A stretch of DNA of 64,000 nt, from positions 62,001-126,000 of the forward strand of contig MPCU01000007.1 in assembly GCA_001874305.1 (NCBI GenBank), written 5' to 3'. Both the position numbers and the translations under genes were made by a program. This document shows, one piece after another, positions 53,765 through 62,046 of the stretch. This DNA comes from Bacteriovorax sp. MedPE-SWde (GTDB lineage Bacteria; Bdellovibrionota; Bacteriovoracia; Bacteriovoracales; Bacteriovoracaceae). How positions within the stretch are numbered: position 1 is the stretch's first letter; each line of letters opens with the position of its first letter. The notes beneath the pieces are model-generated. The model was not told the origin of the DNA and ran no database searches. It saw only the letters and a list, made by a program, of their open reading frames with translations.

Positions 53765-55160
53765 AGCTACCAGGAGTTCTAGGAAATGCAATAACGTCTC
53801 TAATATTAGACATACCAGTTATATACATAATTGCTCTTTCAAAACCTAAACCAAAACCAGAGTGAGGAACAGAACCAAATTTTCTTAGTTCTAGATACCA
53901 CCAGTACCCTTCTTTCTCCATTCCCATTTCTTCCATTCTCTTTTCAAGCTTCTCTAATGATTCTTCTCTTTGAGAACCACCAATAAGCTCACCAATACCA
54001 GGAACAAGAACATCCATTGCACGAACTGTCTTACCATCGTCGTTAAGCTTCATATAGAATGCCTTACAATCCTTAGGGTAATCAGTAACGATAACTGGAG
54101 ACTTGAAATGCTTATCTGTTAAGAATTTCTCATGTTCAGTTTGTAGCTCTTCTCCCCAAGTTGTTGGGAATTCAAATTTCTCACCTGATGCATTGAGAAT
54201 ATCAATAGCTTCAGTATAAGTAATTTTCTTAAACTTAGAGTCTCTAACACCAATCAAAGTATCAACGTGATTTTTTTCAACGTCTGTGAATGGCATACTA
54301 TGTAGGAACTTAAGCTCTTTTGAACAATGCTCAAGAGCATAATCAATCATATACTTGATATAATCTGCTGAAAGTTCTGCTACATCTTCAAGATCAGCGA
54401 AAGCAACCTCTGGCTCAATCATCCAGAATTCAGCAAGGTGTCTCTTAGTATTTGAGTTTTCAGATCTAAAAGTAGGTCCAAATGTATAAACAGCACCAAG
54501 ACCTAGAGCATGACACTCGGCCTCAAGTTGACCAGTTACACAAAGAGAGACATCTTTACCAAAGTAGTCTTTAGAATAATCTACTTCACCTTTATCATTC
54601 TTAGGAAGGTTTTCTGAATCAAGTGTAGAGACTTTAAACATCTCTCCAGCACCTTCACCGTCTACTGCTGTAACGATAGGACTATTTAGGTAATAGAAAC
54701 CTTTATCGTTAAAGAATTTATGAGTAGCTTGAGCTAGCGCATGTCTTACTCTAAAAACTGCCCCAAAGAGATTCGTTCTTGAACGAAGGTGAGCGATATC
54801 TCTTAAATGCTCAAGACTTGTTCCTTTCTTTTGAAGAGGATAAGACTCATCAACAGCTCCGATTACATCACCAGAAACTGCCTGCATTTCAATTGATTGT
54901 CCCTTACCTTGTGACTCAACAACTTTACCCAGAATCGATACCGAAGTACCTGTAAGCATAGTTGAAAGGGCCTCATAGTTTTCGATATCTGCATCTGCAA
55001 TAATTTGAATACTATCTTGATCTGTACCGTCGTTTAGAACAATAAAAGAAAACTTCTTTGATTTTCTTACTGATCTAACCCAACCTTTAATTAGAACATC
55101 TTTTCCAACATACTCACTTGAGCTTGCAAAAAGTTCTTTTAATAAAACTCTTTTAGACAT
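53754..55160 (-). CDS. asnS: Asparaginyl-tRNA synthetase
   Basis: 468 residues of class IIb aaRS type. An N-terminal OB fold (VLIKGWVRSVRKSKKFSFIVLND, split when quoted) binds the anticodon. Motif 2 is YTFGPTFRSENSNTKRHLAEF and motif 3 is GFGLGFERAIMYITG. GQLEAECHALGLG is AsnRS-specific. It lies 2 nt after the PfkB-kinase gene on the same strand and is co-transcribed with it. The 3' end overlaps the hydrolase-like gene. Confidence 0.97.
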   Translation of the reverse strand: MSKRVLLKELFASSSEYVGKDVLIKGWVRSVRKSKKFSFIVLNDGTDQDSIQIIADADIENYEALSTMLTGTSVSILGKVVESQGKGQSIEMQAVSGDVIGAVDESYPLQKKGTSLEHLRDIAHLRSRTNLFGAVFRVRHALAQATHKFFNDKGFYYLNSPIVTAVDGEGAGEMFKVSTLDSENLPKNDKGEVDYSKDYFGKDVSLCVTGQLEAECHALGLGAVYTFGPTFRSENSNTKRHLAEFWMIEPEVAFADLEDVAELSADYIKYMIDYALEHCSKELKFLHSMPFTDVEKNHVDTLIGVRDSKFKKITYTEAIDILNASGEKFEFPTTWGEELQTEHEKFLTDKHFKSPVIVTDYPKDCKAFYMKLNDDGKTVRAMDVLVPGIGELIGGSQREESLEKLEKRMEEMGMEKEGYWWYLELRKFGSVPHSGFGLGFERAIMYITGMSNIRDVIAFPRTPGSCDF

Positions 55161-55162
55161 TA

Positions 55163-56164
55163 CTATTCTCCTAAAATTTCTTTCTTAATTTCTAAAATAT
55201 CAGACGTCTCTAGTCTTGCACCAAATTGTGTAACTAACTTAGAAGCACAATTACAAGCAAAGTGACCTGCTTGACCATAGTTATAACCATGAGTGATTGC
55301 ATAGAGGAATGAACCTGCAAAGATATCACCAGCACCGTTTGAATCAACAGCTTCTACGTCTTTAGCACTAATATAGATTTTCTCTTTACCGTCATAAACT
55401 AGAGCACCTTTTGGCCCAAGAGTGATGGCAAATGTATGAGAAACTTCTTTTAAAGCTTCATAAGCCTCTTCTGCTGTTGCAGTTCCAGTATATGAAAGGG
55501 CCTCTTCTTCATTACAAAATAAGAGATCAATTTTCTTATCACCTAAGATCTCTTTAAATCCATCTTTAAAGAATCCAACGATCCCCGGATCAGAGAATGT
55601 AAGGGCTACTTTCTTTCCATTTGCTTGTGCTAATTCTCTAGCGTGAATCGCAGCGGCCTTTCCTGTATCACCTGTTACGAGGTAACCTTCAAGATATACC
55701 CATTCACTTGCTAAGAGTTCAGCGTCTATAATTTGCTCCTTAGAGAAAGTCGCTGTTATCCCTAAGTATGTATTCATTGTTCTATCTGCGTCTGGTGTAA
55801 CAAAGACCATACACTTTCCAGTAGTACCATCAAAACGTCCACCTTCAAGGTTTGAGCTTACACCTTTTGACTTAAGATCACTCCAGTAGAAATCCCCTGT
55901 CTCATCAGATGCAACCTTACATGAGTAAAATGAATTTGCTCCTAATTGCGATGTTGCAATAACTGTATTTGCAGCAGACCCACCACAAGTTCTCTTATGA
56001 TGATTCCCGCCTAGCTTTTCTAGTAGCTCAACTTGTCTTTCTTCTTCAACAAGAGTCATTAAACCCTTTTCAACTCCATTTTGAGCTAAGAAATCTGGAG
56101 TTACTTCAAACTCCATATCAACAAGTGCATTTCCTATTCCGTATACATGATATTTATTACTCAT
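55163..56164 (-). CDS. PfkB-family sugar/nucleoside kinase (adenosine-kinase-like)
   Basis: 333 residues. The ribokinase fold is shown by GIGNALVDMEFEV, CGGSAANTVIA, ADRTMNTYLG (lid region), LGPKGALVYDG and the signature VDSNGAGDIFAGSF with the catalytic Asp. Adenosine kinases and other purine-nucleoside PfkB enzymes share this start. The substrate is inferred and not certain. It is the first gene of a two-gene operon with asnS. Confidence 0.9.
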   Translation of the reverse strand: MSNKYHVYGIGNALVDMEFEVTPDFLAQNGVEKGLMTLVEEERQVELLEKLGGNHHKRTCGGSAANTVIATSQLGANSFYSCKVASDETGDFYWSDLKSKGVSSNLEGGRFDGTTGKCMVFVTPDADRTMNTYLGITATFSKEQIIDAELLASEWVYLEGYLVTGDTGKAAAIHARELAQANGKKVALTFSDPGIVGFFKDGFKEILGDKKIDLLFCNEEEALSYTGTATAEEAYEALKEVSHTFAITLGPKGALVYDGKEKIYISAKDVEAVDSNGAGDIFAGSFLYAITHGYNYGQAGHFACNCASKLVTQFGARLETSDILEIKKEILGE

Positions 56165-56184
56165 AAAAATCCCCTAATTATATA

Positions 56185-56934
56185 TTATCTTTTAAATACT
56201 AATACTGTTTCACTACTTTCAGTTTCACTGAATTTATAACCATCAACATCAAACTTCTTTAACTTAGCAAGAGTCTTAACTTTGTTTTTGATTATATATG
56301 TCGCCATCATTCCACGAGCTCTCTTGGCCATAAGACCAATCATTTTATAAGCACCGTTCTTATTTTCTAAGAATTTAACATCTATGATTTGAGCATTTAG
56401 AAAGTCTCTCTTCACTGATTTAAAATACTCTTCACTTGCAAGATTTACTAAGAACTTACTCTTCGTACTTTCAAGCTGTTTATTGAGGTTATCTGCAATA
56501 TCATTTCCCCAAAACTCATAAAGATTCTTAGAGTCTTTAACAGGAAAACGAGTACCCATCTCAAGGCGATAAGGCTTCATTTCATCAAGAGGTCGAAGCA
56601 GACCGTATAGCCCAGAAAGAATATTCAGGTGACCTTGTGCATATTCGAGATCCCCTTCAGAGTACGTCTTTGCCTCAAGGCCTTTATATGTATCACCCAT
56701 GAACGCATAAATTGCTGGGGACTTTGGACCCTTTGAGTATTCCTGAAATCTCTCATAATTTAACTGAGCAAGATTGTCAGAGAGCTTCATCATTTTTTGA
56801 ATATCTTCTTTCTTACACTTTTGAAGTTCTTTAATCAGAATGGAAGTTTTTGATGGCAATAGGGCCTTAGTACACTTGATATTTAAACCATGTTCAAAGT
56901 CTAGTTTTTTAGCCGGCGAAATAACGACATTCAC
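56185..56934 (-). CDS. yaaA: Peroxide-stress/DNA-binding protein YaaA
   Basis: 249 residues of the DUF328 family. Signatures are MNVVISPAKKLDFE at the start, SGLYGLLRPLDEMKPYRLEMGT, and MIGLMAKRARGMMATY near the end. E. coli YaaA limits free iron during peroxide stress and binds DNA. The start codon is GTG at 56934 with AAAGGA about 11 nt upstream. It lies 18 nt before the PfkB-kinase gene on the same strand. Confidence 0.95.
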   Translation of the reverse strand: MNVVISPAKKLDFEHGLNIKCTKALLPSKTSILIKELQKCKKEDIQKMMKLSDNLAQLNYERFQEYSKGPKSPAIYAFMGDTYKGLEAKTYSEGDLEYAQGHLNILSGLYGLLRPLDEMKPYRLEMGTRFPVKDSKNLYEFWGNDIADNLNKQLESTKSKFLVNLASEEYFKSVKRDFLNAQIIDVKFLENKNGAYKMIGLMAKRARGMMATYIIKNKVKTLAKLKKFDVDGYKFSETESSETVLVFKR

Positions 56935-57128
56935 GTCTCATAATCCTTTTTAAATCATTACTTTATAGTCGATTACTCTACCATGAAAAATCCATCATTT
57001 CATATAGTTTTAAGGAATTAATTACCTATGAAATTTTCGATATTTCTAATGAAATCAAATGATTTCAATCAATTAAAAAATATTTAGTAAGATTGATAAT
57101 ATTGCATAGAGAAAACCATGACAAGCAC

Positions 57129-57141
57129 TATAATAATGACA
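57129..57141 (+). promoter_or_regulatory. -10 box placed for a leaderless transcript
   Basis: TATAAT at 57129-57134, 6 nt (AATGAC), then the ATG at 57141. There is no Shine-Dalgarno sequence. A convincing -35 is not seen (TTGCAT is 21 nt away). Confidence 0.5.
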
Positions 57142-57929
57142 TGAAAGCTCGTCCTAAAATTTTCAGTCTACTCGCCATGTTCTTTTGCATGATTCCATTC
57201 ATTTCGAGTGCAATCCTCTATTGGAAGCTAGACTTAACGAGCTCTCAATTTAAAGATATGGCAGAACTAACACTCGAGGCCCCATATGTTTACACTCTAT
57301 GGCTTCTACCGATACTAGCAGGTATCAGCCTCTTTAGCATAAGATCATGGAGCTATGTGACATTAATGTTTAGTCAATTTGCCCTTTTTCTTGGACCGAT
57401 CATCTTAAAGGACTACGCACCGAATATAATTCGATCTGAGGCAGCTGCGCTAATATACATGACTCAATTCGTAAGTCTAATATCAATTATCTACTTCTTA
57501 AAAACAAAGAATAGAAAAACATTCTTCGATCCAACAATTAGATGGTGGGAAAGATCTGAGAGATACCACCTTCCACTACCTCTAAGTCTTAAGAGTCAGC
57601 ACTTACCTACTGTTTTAGACGCGACAGTACTAAATATTTCAACTTCAGGGATATTCTTTATTAATAACTCTACTAGGACTCATGAATTTCAAAATGGTGA
57701 AAAATTCATCGCCAATATTTCTTTTCAAGATATTGAACTAAGCATTCCTCTAACGGTTGTAAGAAAGGGTCTTTTTGAAAACTATCCTGGTTGGGGTGCA
57801 AATTTTGACAAAAGGGGTTTTTGGTCAAAGCTCTATATTTTAAAACTTATAAAAGAAATTGATAAAATGAAAAAAGAGAAGGCCAAGTTTCACGACAATA
57901 AAAGTCAAGATATCAACATTGCATCATAG
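57141..57929 (+). CDS. Membrane protein with C-terminal PilZ domain
   Basis: About 262 residues from the ATG at 57141; the frame is open from an earlier ATG at 57093, but the -10 box would lie inside that version. Three or four TM segments occupy the first 120 residues (SLLAMFFCMIPFISSAILYW, YTLWLLPILAGISLFSI, MTQFVSLISIIYFL). The C-terminal part has PilZ features: ATVLNISTSGIFFIN, FIANISFQD and a closing GWGANF, which matches the second motif (N/DxSxxG) as NISTSG. The RxxxR motif is not clear. It could bind c-di-GMP at the membrane. Confidence 0.72.
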   Translation: MKARPKIFSLLAMFFCMIPFISSAILYWKLDLTSSQFKDMAELTLEAPYVYTLWLLPILAGISLFSIRSWSYVTLMFSQFALFLGPIILKDYAPNIIRSEAAALIYMTQFVSLISIIYFLKTKNRKTFFDPTIRWWERSERYHLPLPLSLKSQHLPTVLDATVLNISTSGIFFINNSTRTHEFQNGEKFIANISFQDIELSIPLTVVRKGLFENYPGWGANFDKRGFWSKLYILKLIKEIDKMKKEKAKFHDNKSQDINIAS

Positions 57930-58676
57930 ACCATAACGATCATAACGAGTGGTTTTTCCTTTAAATGAAATCGCTCCAGAGTCAACGAGGTCCGACTTTA
58001 GAGGCCTTTTAACCACAACTCTCCTAAACTTATCACATAATTTTTCAAAGACTTCGTCTATGTCATTATCACTTCCAACAACTTCTTTAAAAACCTGCAT
58101 TTCTTTTCGCGGAAGGGCCTTTTTCTTTTTCACAGGGTACATTGGATCGAAATAAGCAATCATTTCTTCACCTGACTGAAATTCCTCATCAATGGCCATT
58201 CCAAATCTTAAAGATAGACCACTTTTAAATAATTCAGAATACTCTTCATCAAGACAAGCTTTACGGTAAGAATCGAGAGCAAGAATAAAGACATGAGGAT
58301 TTCTTTCCATACCGATTATTTCGACACCAAAAGATAAAAGAAGGATGGCATCTTTTCCAGTACCAAAAGTGCAATCAATAACTTTGAAATCTTTTTGTTT
58401 ATTGGTAACCCCTAGCGCTTTGGCCAAAGGCTCTGACTTTAAAGAATAATTCTTTTTCATATGCCTGCGCAGCTGATCAACCCAATCAAGTGAAAAGCTA
58501 CCACTATCAGAAGTCATCTTGACTTCACCATCAAAAGATAGAATTGACTCTTTCTTGTCACAAGGCGTTAGCTTGATATTAGAGGCCTTAGCAAGTTCAA
58601 TTAATTCAGCAAGAGCACTGTCGTCTAAAAAGTGTTCTTCTGTATGAATAAATATCTCTAATAAGCATTGTGTCAT
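57924..58676 (-). CDS. rsmJ: 16S rRNA (guanine1516-N2)-methyltransferase, RsmJ-like
   Basis: 250 residues. The C-terminal SAM-dependent domain has VIDCTFGTGKDAILLLSFG and IGMERNPHVF (SAM site), then the family-specific DPMYPVKKKKALPRKEMQVF and RVVVKRPLKSDL. RsmJ methylates G1516 in the small subunit. GGAAA lies about 8 nt before the ATG. The 3' end overlaps the PilZ membrane-protein gene by 6 nt. It is divergent from gcvP. Confidence 0.92.
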   Translation of the reverse strand: MTQCLLEIFIHTEEHFLDDSALAELIELAKASNIKLTPCDKKESILSFDGEVKMTSDSGSFSLDWVDQLRRHMKKNYSLKSEPLAKALGVTNKQKDFKVIDCTFGTGKDAILLLSFGVEIIGMERNPHVFILALDSYRKACLDEEYSELFKSGLSLRFGMAIDEEFQSGEEMIAYFDPMYPVKKKKALPRKEMQVFKEVVGSDNDIDEVFEKLCDKFRRVVVKRPLKSDLVDSGAISFKGKTTRYDRYGL

Positions 58677-58748
58677 CGTCTTTTCCAGTAGATAAGCCCT
58701 ATAATTCGTGATAAATTTTTGCCAAATTATTTAAGGAGAATAAATCTT

Positions 58749-61700
58749 ATGAACGAGAATCTCAAGAACAACTTGAAAGAAAAATTAGGATACGATCCAA
58801 CACTTTTAAGTAGAGAACTTAATCCATATTATATTGCAGCAACAAATGAAGAAATAGAGCAGATGCTCAAAAGTGTTGGTAAGAAAGATTCAAAAGAACT
58901 TTTTGATCATATTGATGATTCAGTAAAATTTGATTCAGAAATGGGACTTGATTCAACACTGTCTTATGAAGACCTTGTAAAAAAAGTCGAAGATACTGCG
59001 AATAAGAACCAGATACCTTTAAACTTTCTAGGTGATGGACTTCCTCAATTTAAGTTAAACGATATCGTTCCATATGTTTGTGGGATTAGAGGCCTAACAA
59101 CCGCCTATACTCCATACCAACCAGAAAGAAGTCAGGGTACACTCCATACACTTTGGCTCTATTCTAGTGCAATGGCACAACTTACAGGTTTTGAAGCAAT
59201 CAATGCTTCTCTCTATGATAGATCAACTTGTCTCTACGAAGCTGTTAAAACTGCTCAAAGACTTGATAGAAAGAGAAATACTGTAGTTATTTGTGATTCA
59301 ATTTATCCACAAGATAAAGAAGTTATTGAAACAATTAAAAAGCAAACAGATACGCCAATTATCTATGCTCCAATTCATAAGGAGTCAGGACTCACTGACA
59401 CAGATAAACTAAGAGAGATAATCTCAGAAAATAGCGATATCTGTGCAATAGCATTTCCACAGGTAAATGGTCTTGGTCTTATTGAAGACTGTGACGAATT
59501 AGCAGACATTGCACACGAAGCAAAAATAAACTCTATCGCAATCATCGACCCAATCCTTTTAACTAAAGGTGGACTAAAGCAGCCTGCAAAGTTCGGAAAG
59601 AACGGCGAAGGTGTCACTATGATAGTTGGAGAAGGGCAACACTTATGTCTTGAAGCTAACTTTGGTGGTCCAGGTCTAGGAATTTTTGGAATTAGATTTA
59701 ATGACAAGAATAAGACGGCCATTAGATCAACAGCGGGTCGCTACATTGGACAGGCTATTGATTCAGATGGAAAAGAATGTCTGGCAATGGTTCTCTCTAC
59801 GAGAGAGCAACATATTAGAAGAGAGAAAGCGACAAGTAATATTTGTTCTAACCAGTCATTTGTTTCTACAATAGCTGGAGCAGCTCTTCTAGCGAATGGA
59901 GACGAAGGTCTCAGTGAAGCAATTACATCTTCTAGATCTAGTCTTGAATTCTTCCTTGAAGGTATTGAAAACCTAGAAGGTGTTAGCCTGGCATTTCCTG
60001 CGCCATTCTTTAATGAAGTAGTTTTAGAAATCAAAGGTGACATCTCACCTCTTATAATCAATGATAAGAATATCGTTGCTGGTAAGAATATTTCAAATAG
60101 ATATGGAATTGATAAGCAAATGCTTAAGGTATCTTTTGGTGATATCCAAACAAGAGAAGAAGTATCAGAGCTTATTGGGATCTTCAAAGATAATTTCAAT
60201 ACATCTGAAAACTCAATTGATATTCCAAGTCTTCCAGAGAACTTCCTAAGAGCAGATGCACCAGGAATTCCAAGAATATCTCAAAAAGAGCTTCAAGACT
60301 TTTATTCAGAGCTAGGTGAAATGAATGTTTCTCCTGATGATGATATTTATCCTCTTGGTTCATGTACTATGAAGTACAACCCATATATTAACGACTGGGC
60401 CGCTTCATTAAAAGAATTCACAATGGCACACCCAGATATGCCAGAACAATATATTCAAGGAACGCTTGAAGTTGTTTATGAAATCCAAGAAGACTTTAAA
60501 AAGATTACAGGTCTTCCAGGAGTCACAACTCAGCCAGTAGCTGGGGCTCAAGGCGAGTTAGTAGGGATCAAGCTCTTTCAAGCTTATCATGAGGACAAAG
60601 GAAATAAGAAAGATCTTATTCTTATTCCAAGGTCGGCCCATGGAACAAACCCAGCAACAGCGGCAATGGCCGGATTTATTAATAAGACAGTTGATGGAAA
60701 AAAAGTTGGTATCTTAACACTAGATGCTGATTCAAAAGGTCAAATCGATTTAGAACAACTTAGAGAAGTTATAAAAGAAGATGGTGCCCGCATAGCAGGT
60801 ATCATGATTACAAATCCAAATACTTCTGGTGTATTCGAAGAGAACTTTAAAGAAGTTGCAGATCTTATTCACAGTGTAGATGGGCTCGTCTATATGGATG
60901 GAGCTAATATGAATGCAATCGCTGGTTTTATCAATCTTGATAAACTTGGTGTTGATGCCGTTCATAACAACCTTCACAAGACTTGGACAATTCCACATGG
61001 TGGAGGTGGGCCAGGGGACGCTATTGTAGCAGTTAGTTCTAAGCTTGTAGACTTTCTACCTGGTGTACAAATAAAAAAAGAAAATGAGATCTTCTCTACT
61101 TTTAAAACTCCTAAATCAATTGGAGATTTTCACAGACACGAAGGAAACTTTGCCCATAAAGTTAGGGCCTTTACTTATATCAAAGCACTTGGTGAAGAAG
61201 GTGTTAAGAAGATGTCTGAAGTGGCAGTACTATCTGCAAATTATCTCTATGAGAGATTAAGAAAGACTTATCCAACACTTCCACTTGGAGCTGAAGAAAC
61301 AGCAAGAATGCATGAGTTTATTATCACTATTGATAATGACACATTCGATAGAATTGCAGATGCCGGAACTCCAAAGAATCAGGCAATCGCAAAACTTGGA
61401 AAGCTTTTCTTAGACTTTGGTCTTCACGCACCAACTGTTGCCTTCCCAGAAGTCTTTGGGCTTATGATTGAGCCAACGGAATCTTTTACGAAGGGTGAAC
61501 TTGATAGATTTGCAGATATTGTTGAAACTATCTTCAAAATGACAGTTGAAGTACCTGAGGTTCTACAAACGACTCCTCACTTTACTCCTGTTAAGAAAGT
61601 TGATGAGGTTTGGGCAAATAAGAATCTAAAGTTCAGCGATAAAATAACAACTCTCCCAGTACTACCAAAGGATGAAATAACTCCTAAGAAACTAAGAAAT

Positions 61701-61757
61701 AGTAGTGTAGGTGATGTCGTTAATTTAATTGTTGAAGCACATAAGAAAAGAATTTAA
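58749..61757 (+). CDS. gcvP: Glycine dehydrogenase (decarboxylating), fused GcvPA-GcvPB form
   Basis: About 1002 residues from the ATG at 58749, with AAGGAG 9 nt upstream; the frame is open from a TTG at 58719. The N-terminal half (about 1-450) is GcvPA-like (CGIRGLTTAYTPYQPERSQG, DRSTCLYEA). The C-terminal half (about 500-1002) is GcvPB-like: PLGSCTMKYNP, SAHGTNPATAAM and the PLP lysine in HNNLHKTW.IPHGGGGPG. It is the PLP-dependent P protein of glycine cleavage. No gcvT or gcvH is nearby. TATAAT stands at 58700-58705. I see no glycine riboswitch. Confidence 0.95.
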   Translation: MNENLKNNLKEKLGYDPTLLSRELNPYYIAATNEEIEQMLKSVGKKDSKELFDHIDDSVKFDSEMGLDSTLSYEDLVKKVEDTANKNQIPLNFLGDGLPQFKLNDIVPYVCGIRGLTTAYTPYQPERSQGTLHTLWLYSSAMAQLTGFEAINASLYDRSTCLYEAVKTAQRLDRKRNTVVICDSIYPQDKEVIETIKKQTDTPIIYAPIHKESGLTDTDKLREIISENSDICAIAFPQVNGLGLIEDCDELADIAHEAKINSIAIIDPILLTKGGLKQPAKFGKNGEGVTMIVGEGQHLCLEANFGGPGLGIFGIRFNDKNKTAIRSTAGRYIGQAIDSDGKECLAMVLSTREQHIRREKATSNICSNQSFVSTIAGAALLANGDEGLSEAITSSRSSLEFFLEGIENLEGVSLAFPAPFFNEVVLEIKGDISPLIINDKNIVAGKNISNRYGIDKQMLKVSFGDIQTREEVSELIGIFKDNFNTSENSIDIPSLPENFLRADAPGIPRISQKELQDFYSELGEMNVSPDDDIYPLGSCTMKYNPYINDWAASLKEFTMAHPDMPEQYIQGTLEVVYEIQEDFKKITGLPGVTTQPVAGAQGELVGIKLFQAYHEDKGNKKDLILIPRSAHGTNPATAAMAGFINKTVDGKKVGILTLDADSKGQIDLEQLREVIKEDGARIAGIMITNPNTSGVFEENFKEVADLIHSVDGLVYMDGANMNAIAGFINLDKLGVDAVHNNLHKTWTIPHGGGGPGDAIVAVSSKLVDFLPGVQIKKENEIFSTFKTPKSIGDFHRHEGNFAHKVRAFTYIKALGEEGVKKMSEVAVLSANYLYERLRKTYPTLPLGAEETARMHEFIITIDNDTFDRIADAGTPKNQAIAKLGKLFLDFGLHAPTVAFPEVFGLMIEPTESFTKGELDRFADIVETIFKMTVEVPEVLQTTPHFTPVKKVDEVWANKNLKFSDKITTLPVLPKDEITPKKLRNSSVGDVVNLIVEAHKKRI

Positions 61758-61767
61758 TGATATGAGA

Positions 61768-61893
61768 CGTAGATAAGATTAGGTAAAGAGCAACAGTTTT
61801 CGAGGGAATCACAACACGAATCTTACACGAAATCGGGGAACAAAGAACAAACACAACAACTTTATAGTATTGCCTTCCCTAATCTTATCTACG
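61768..61893. repeat. 16-bp perfect inverted repeat around a 94-nt loop
   Basis: CGTAGATAAGATTAGG (61768-61783) and its exact reverse complement CCTAATCTTATCTACG (61878-61893) enclose 94 nt, with further partial pairing next to the arms. It lies 11 nt past gcvP. The loop includes two near-copies of CACGAATC/CACGAAATC. It could be a structured RNA, a gcvP transcript end, or a small non-autonomous element; no target duplication is seen. The remaining 150 bp up to 62046 show no gene. Confidence 0.8.
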
Positions 61894-61942
61894 AATAACG
61901 AGTTTATAGCTCCCCTATTTTGGAGTGACAAGCTCAGTTAAT

Positions 61943-61960
61943 ACGCAGTGTAAAATTTAC
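61943..61960. promoter_or_regulatory. Shared 18-nt palindrome-containing motif, copy 2
   Basis: ACGCAGTGTAAAATTTAC matches 44615-44632 at 17 of 18 positions and, with the next base, contains the palindrome-like TGTAAAATTTACA. It lies about 86 nt upstream of the PAD-like gene. Confidence 0.45.
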
Positions 61961-62033
61961 AAAAACACTTATTTCGGCCCTTTGGCGCTATGAAATAATT
62001 ATTAGCTCCCACATGCCACAAACCAATACATGA

Positions 62034-62046
62034 TATAAGAAATTTA
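62034..62046 (+). promoter_or_regulatory. -10 box placed for a leaderless transcript
   Basis: TATAAG (62034-62039), preceded by TGA so that an extended -10 is possible, then 6 nt and the ATG at 62046. There is no Shine-Dalgarno sequence. Confidence 0.5.

Noticed and set aside
58677-58748. Glycine riboswitch before gcvP
   Set aside because: Only about 70 nt lie between rsmJ and gcvP, too short, and no aptamer-like pairing was seen.
61768-61893. Retron ncRNA (inverted repeats as a1/a2)
   Set aside because: No reverse transcriptase gene lies nearby, and the adjacent genes are gcvP and the PAD-like gene.
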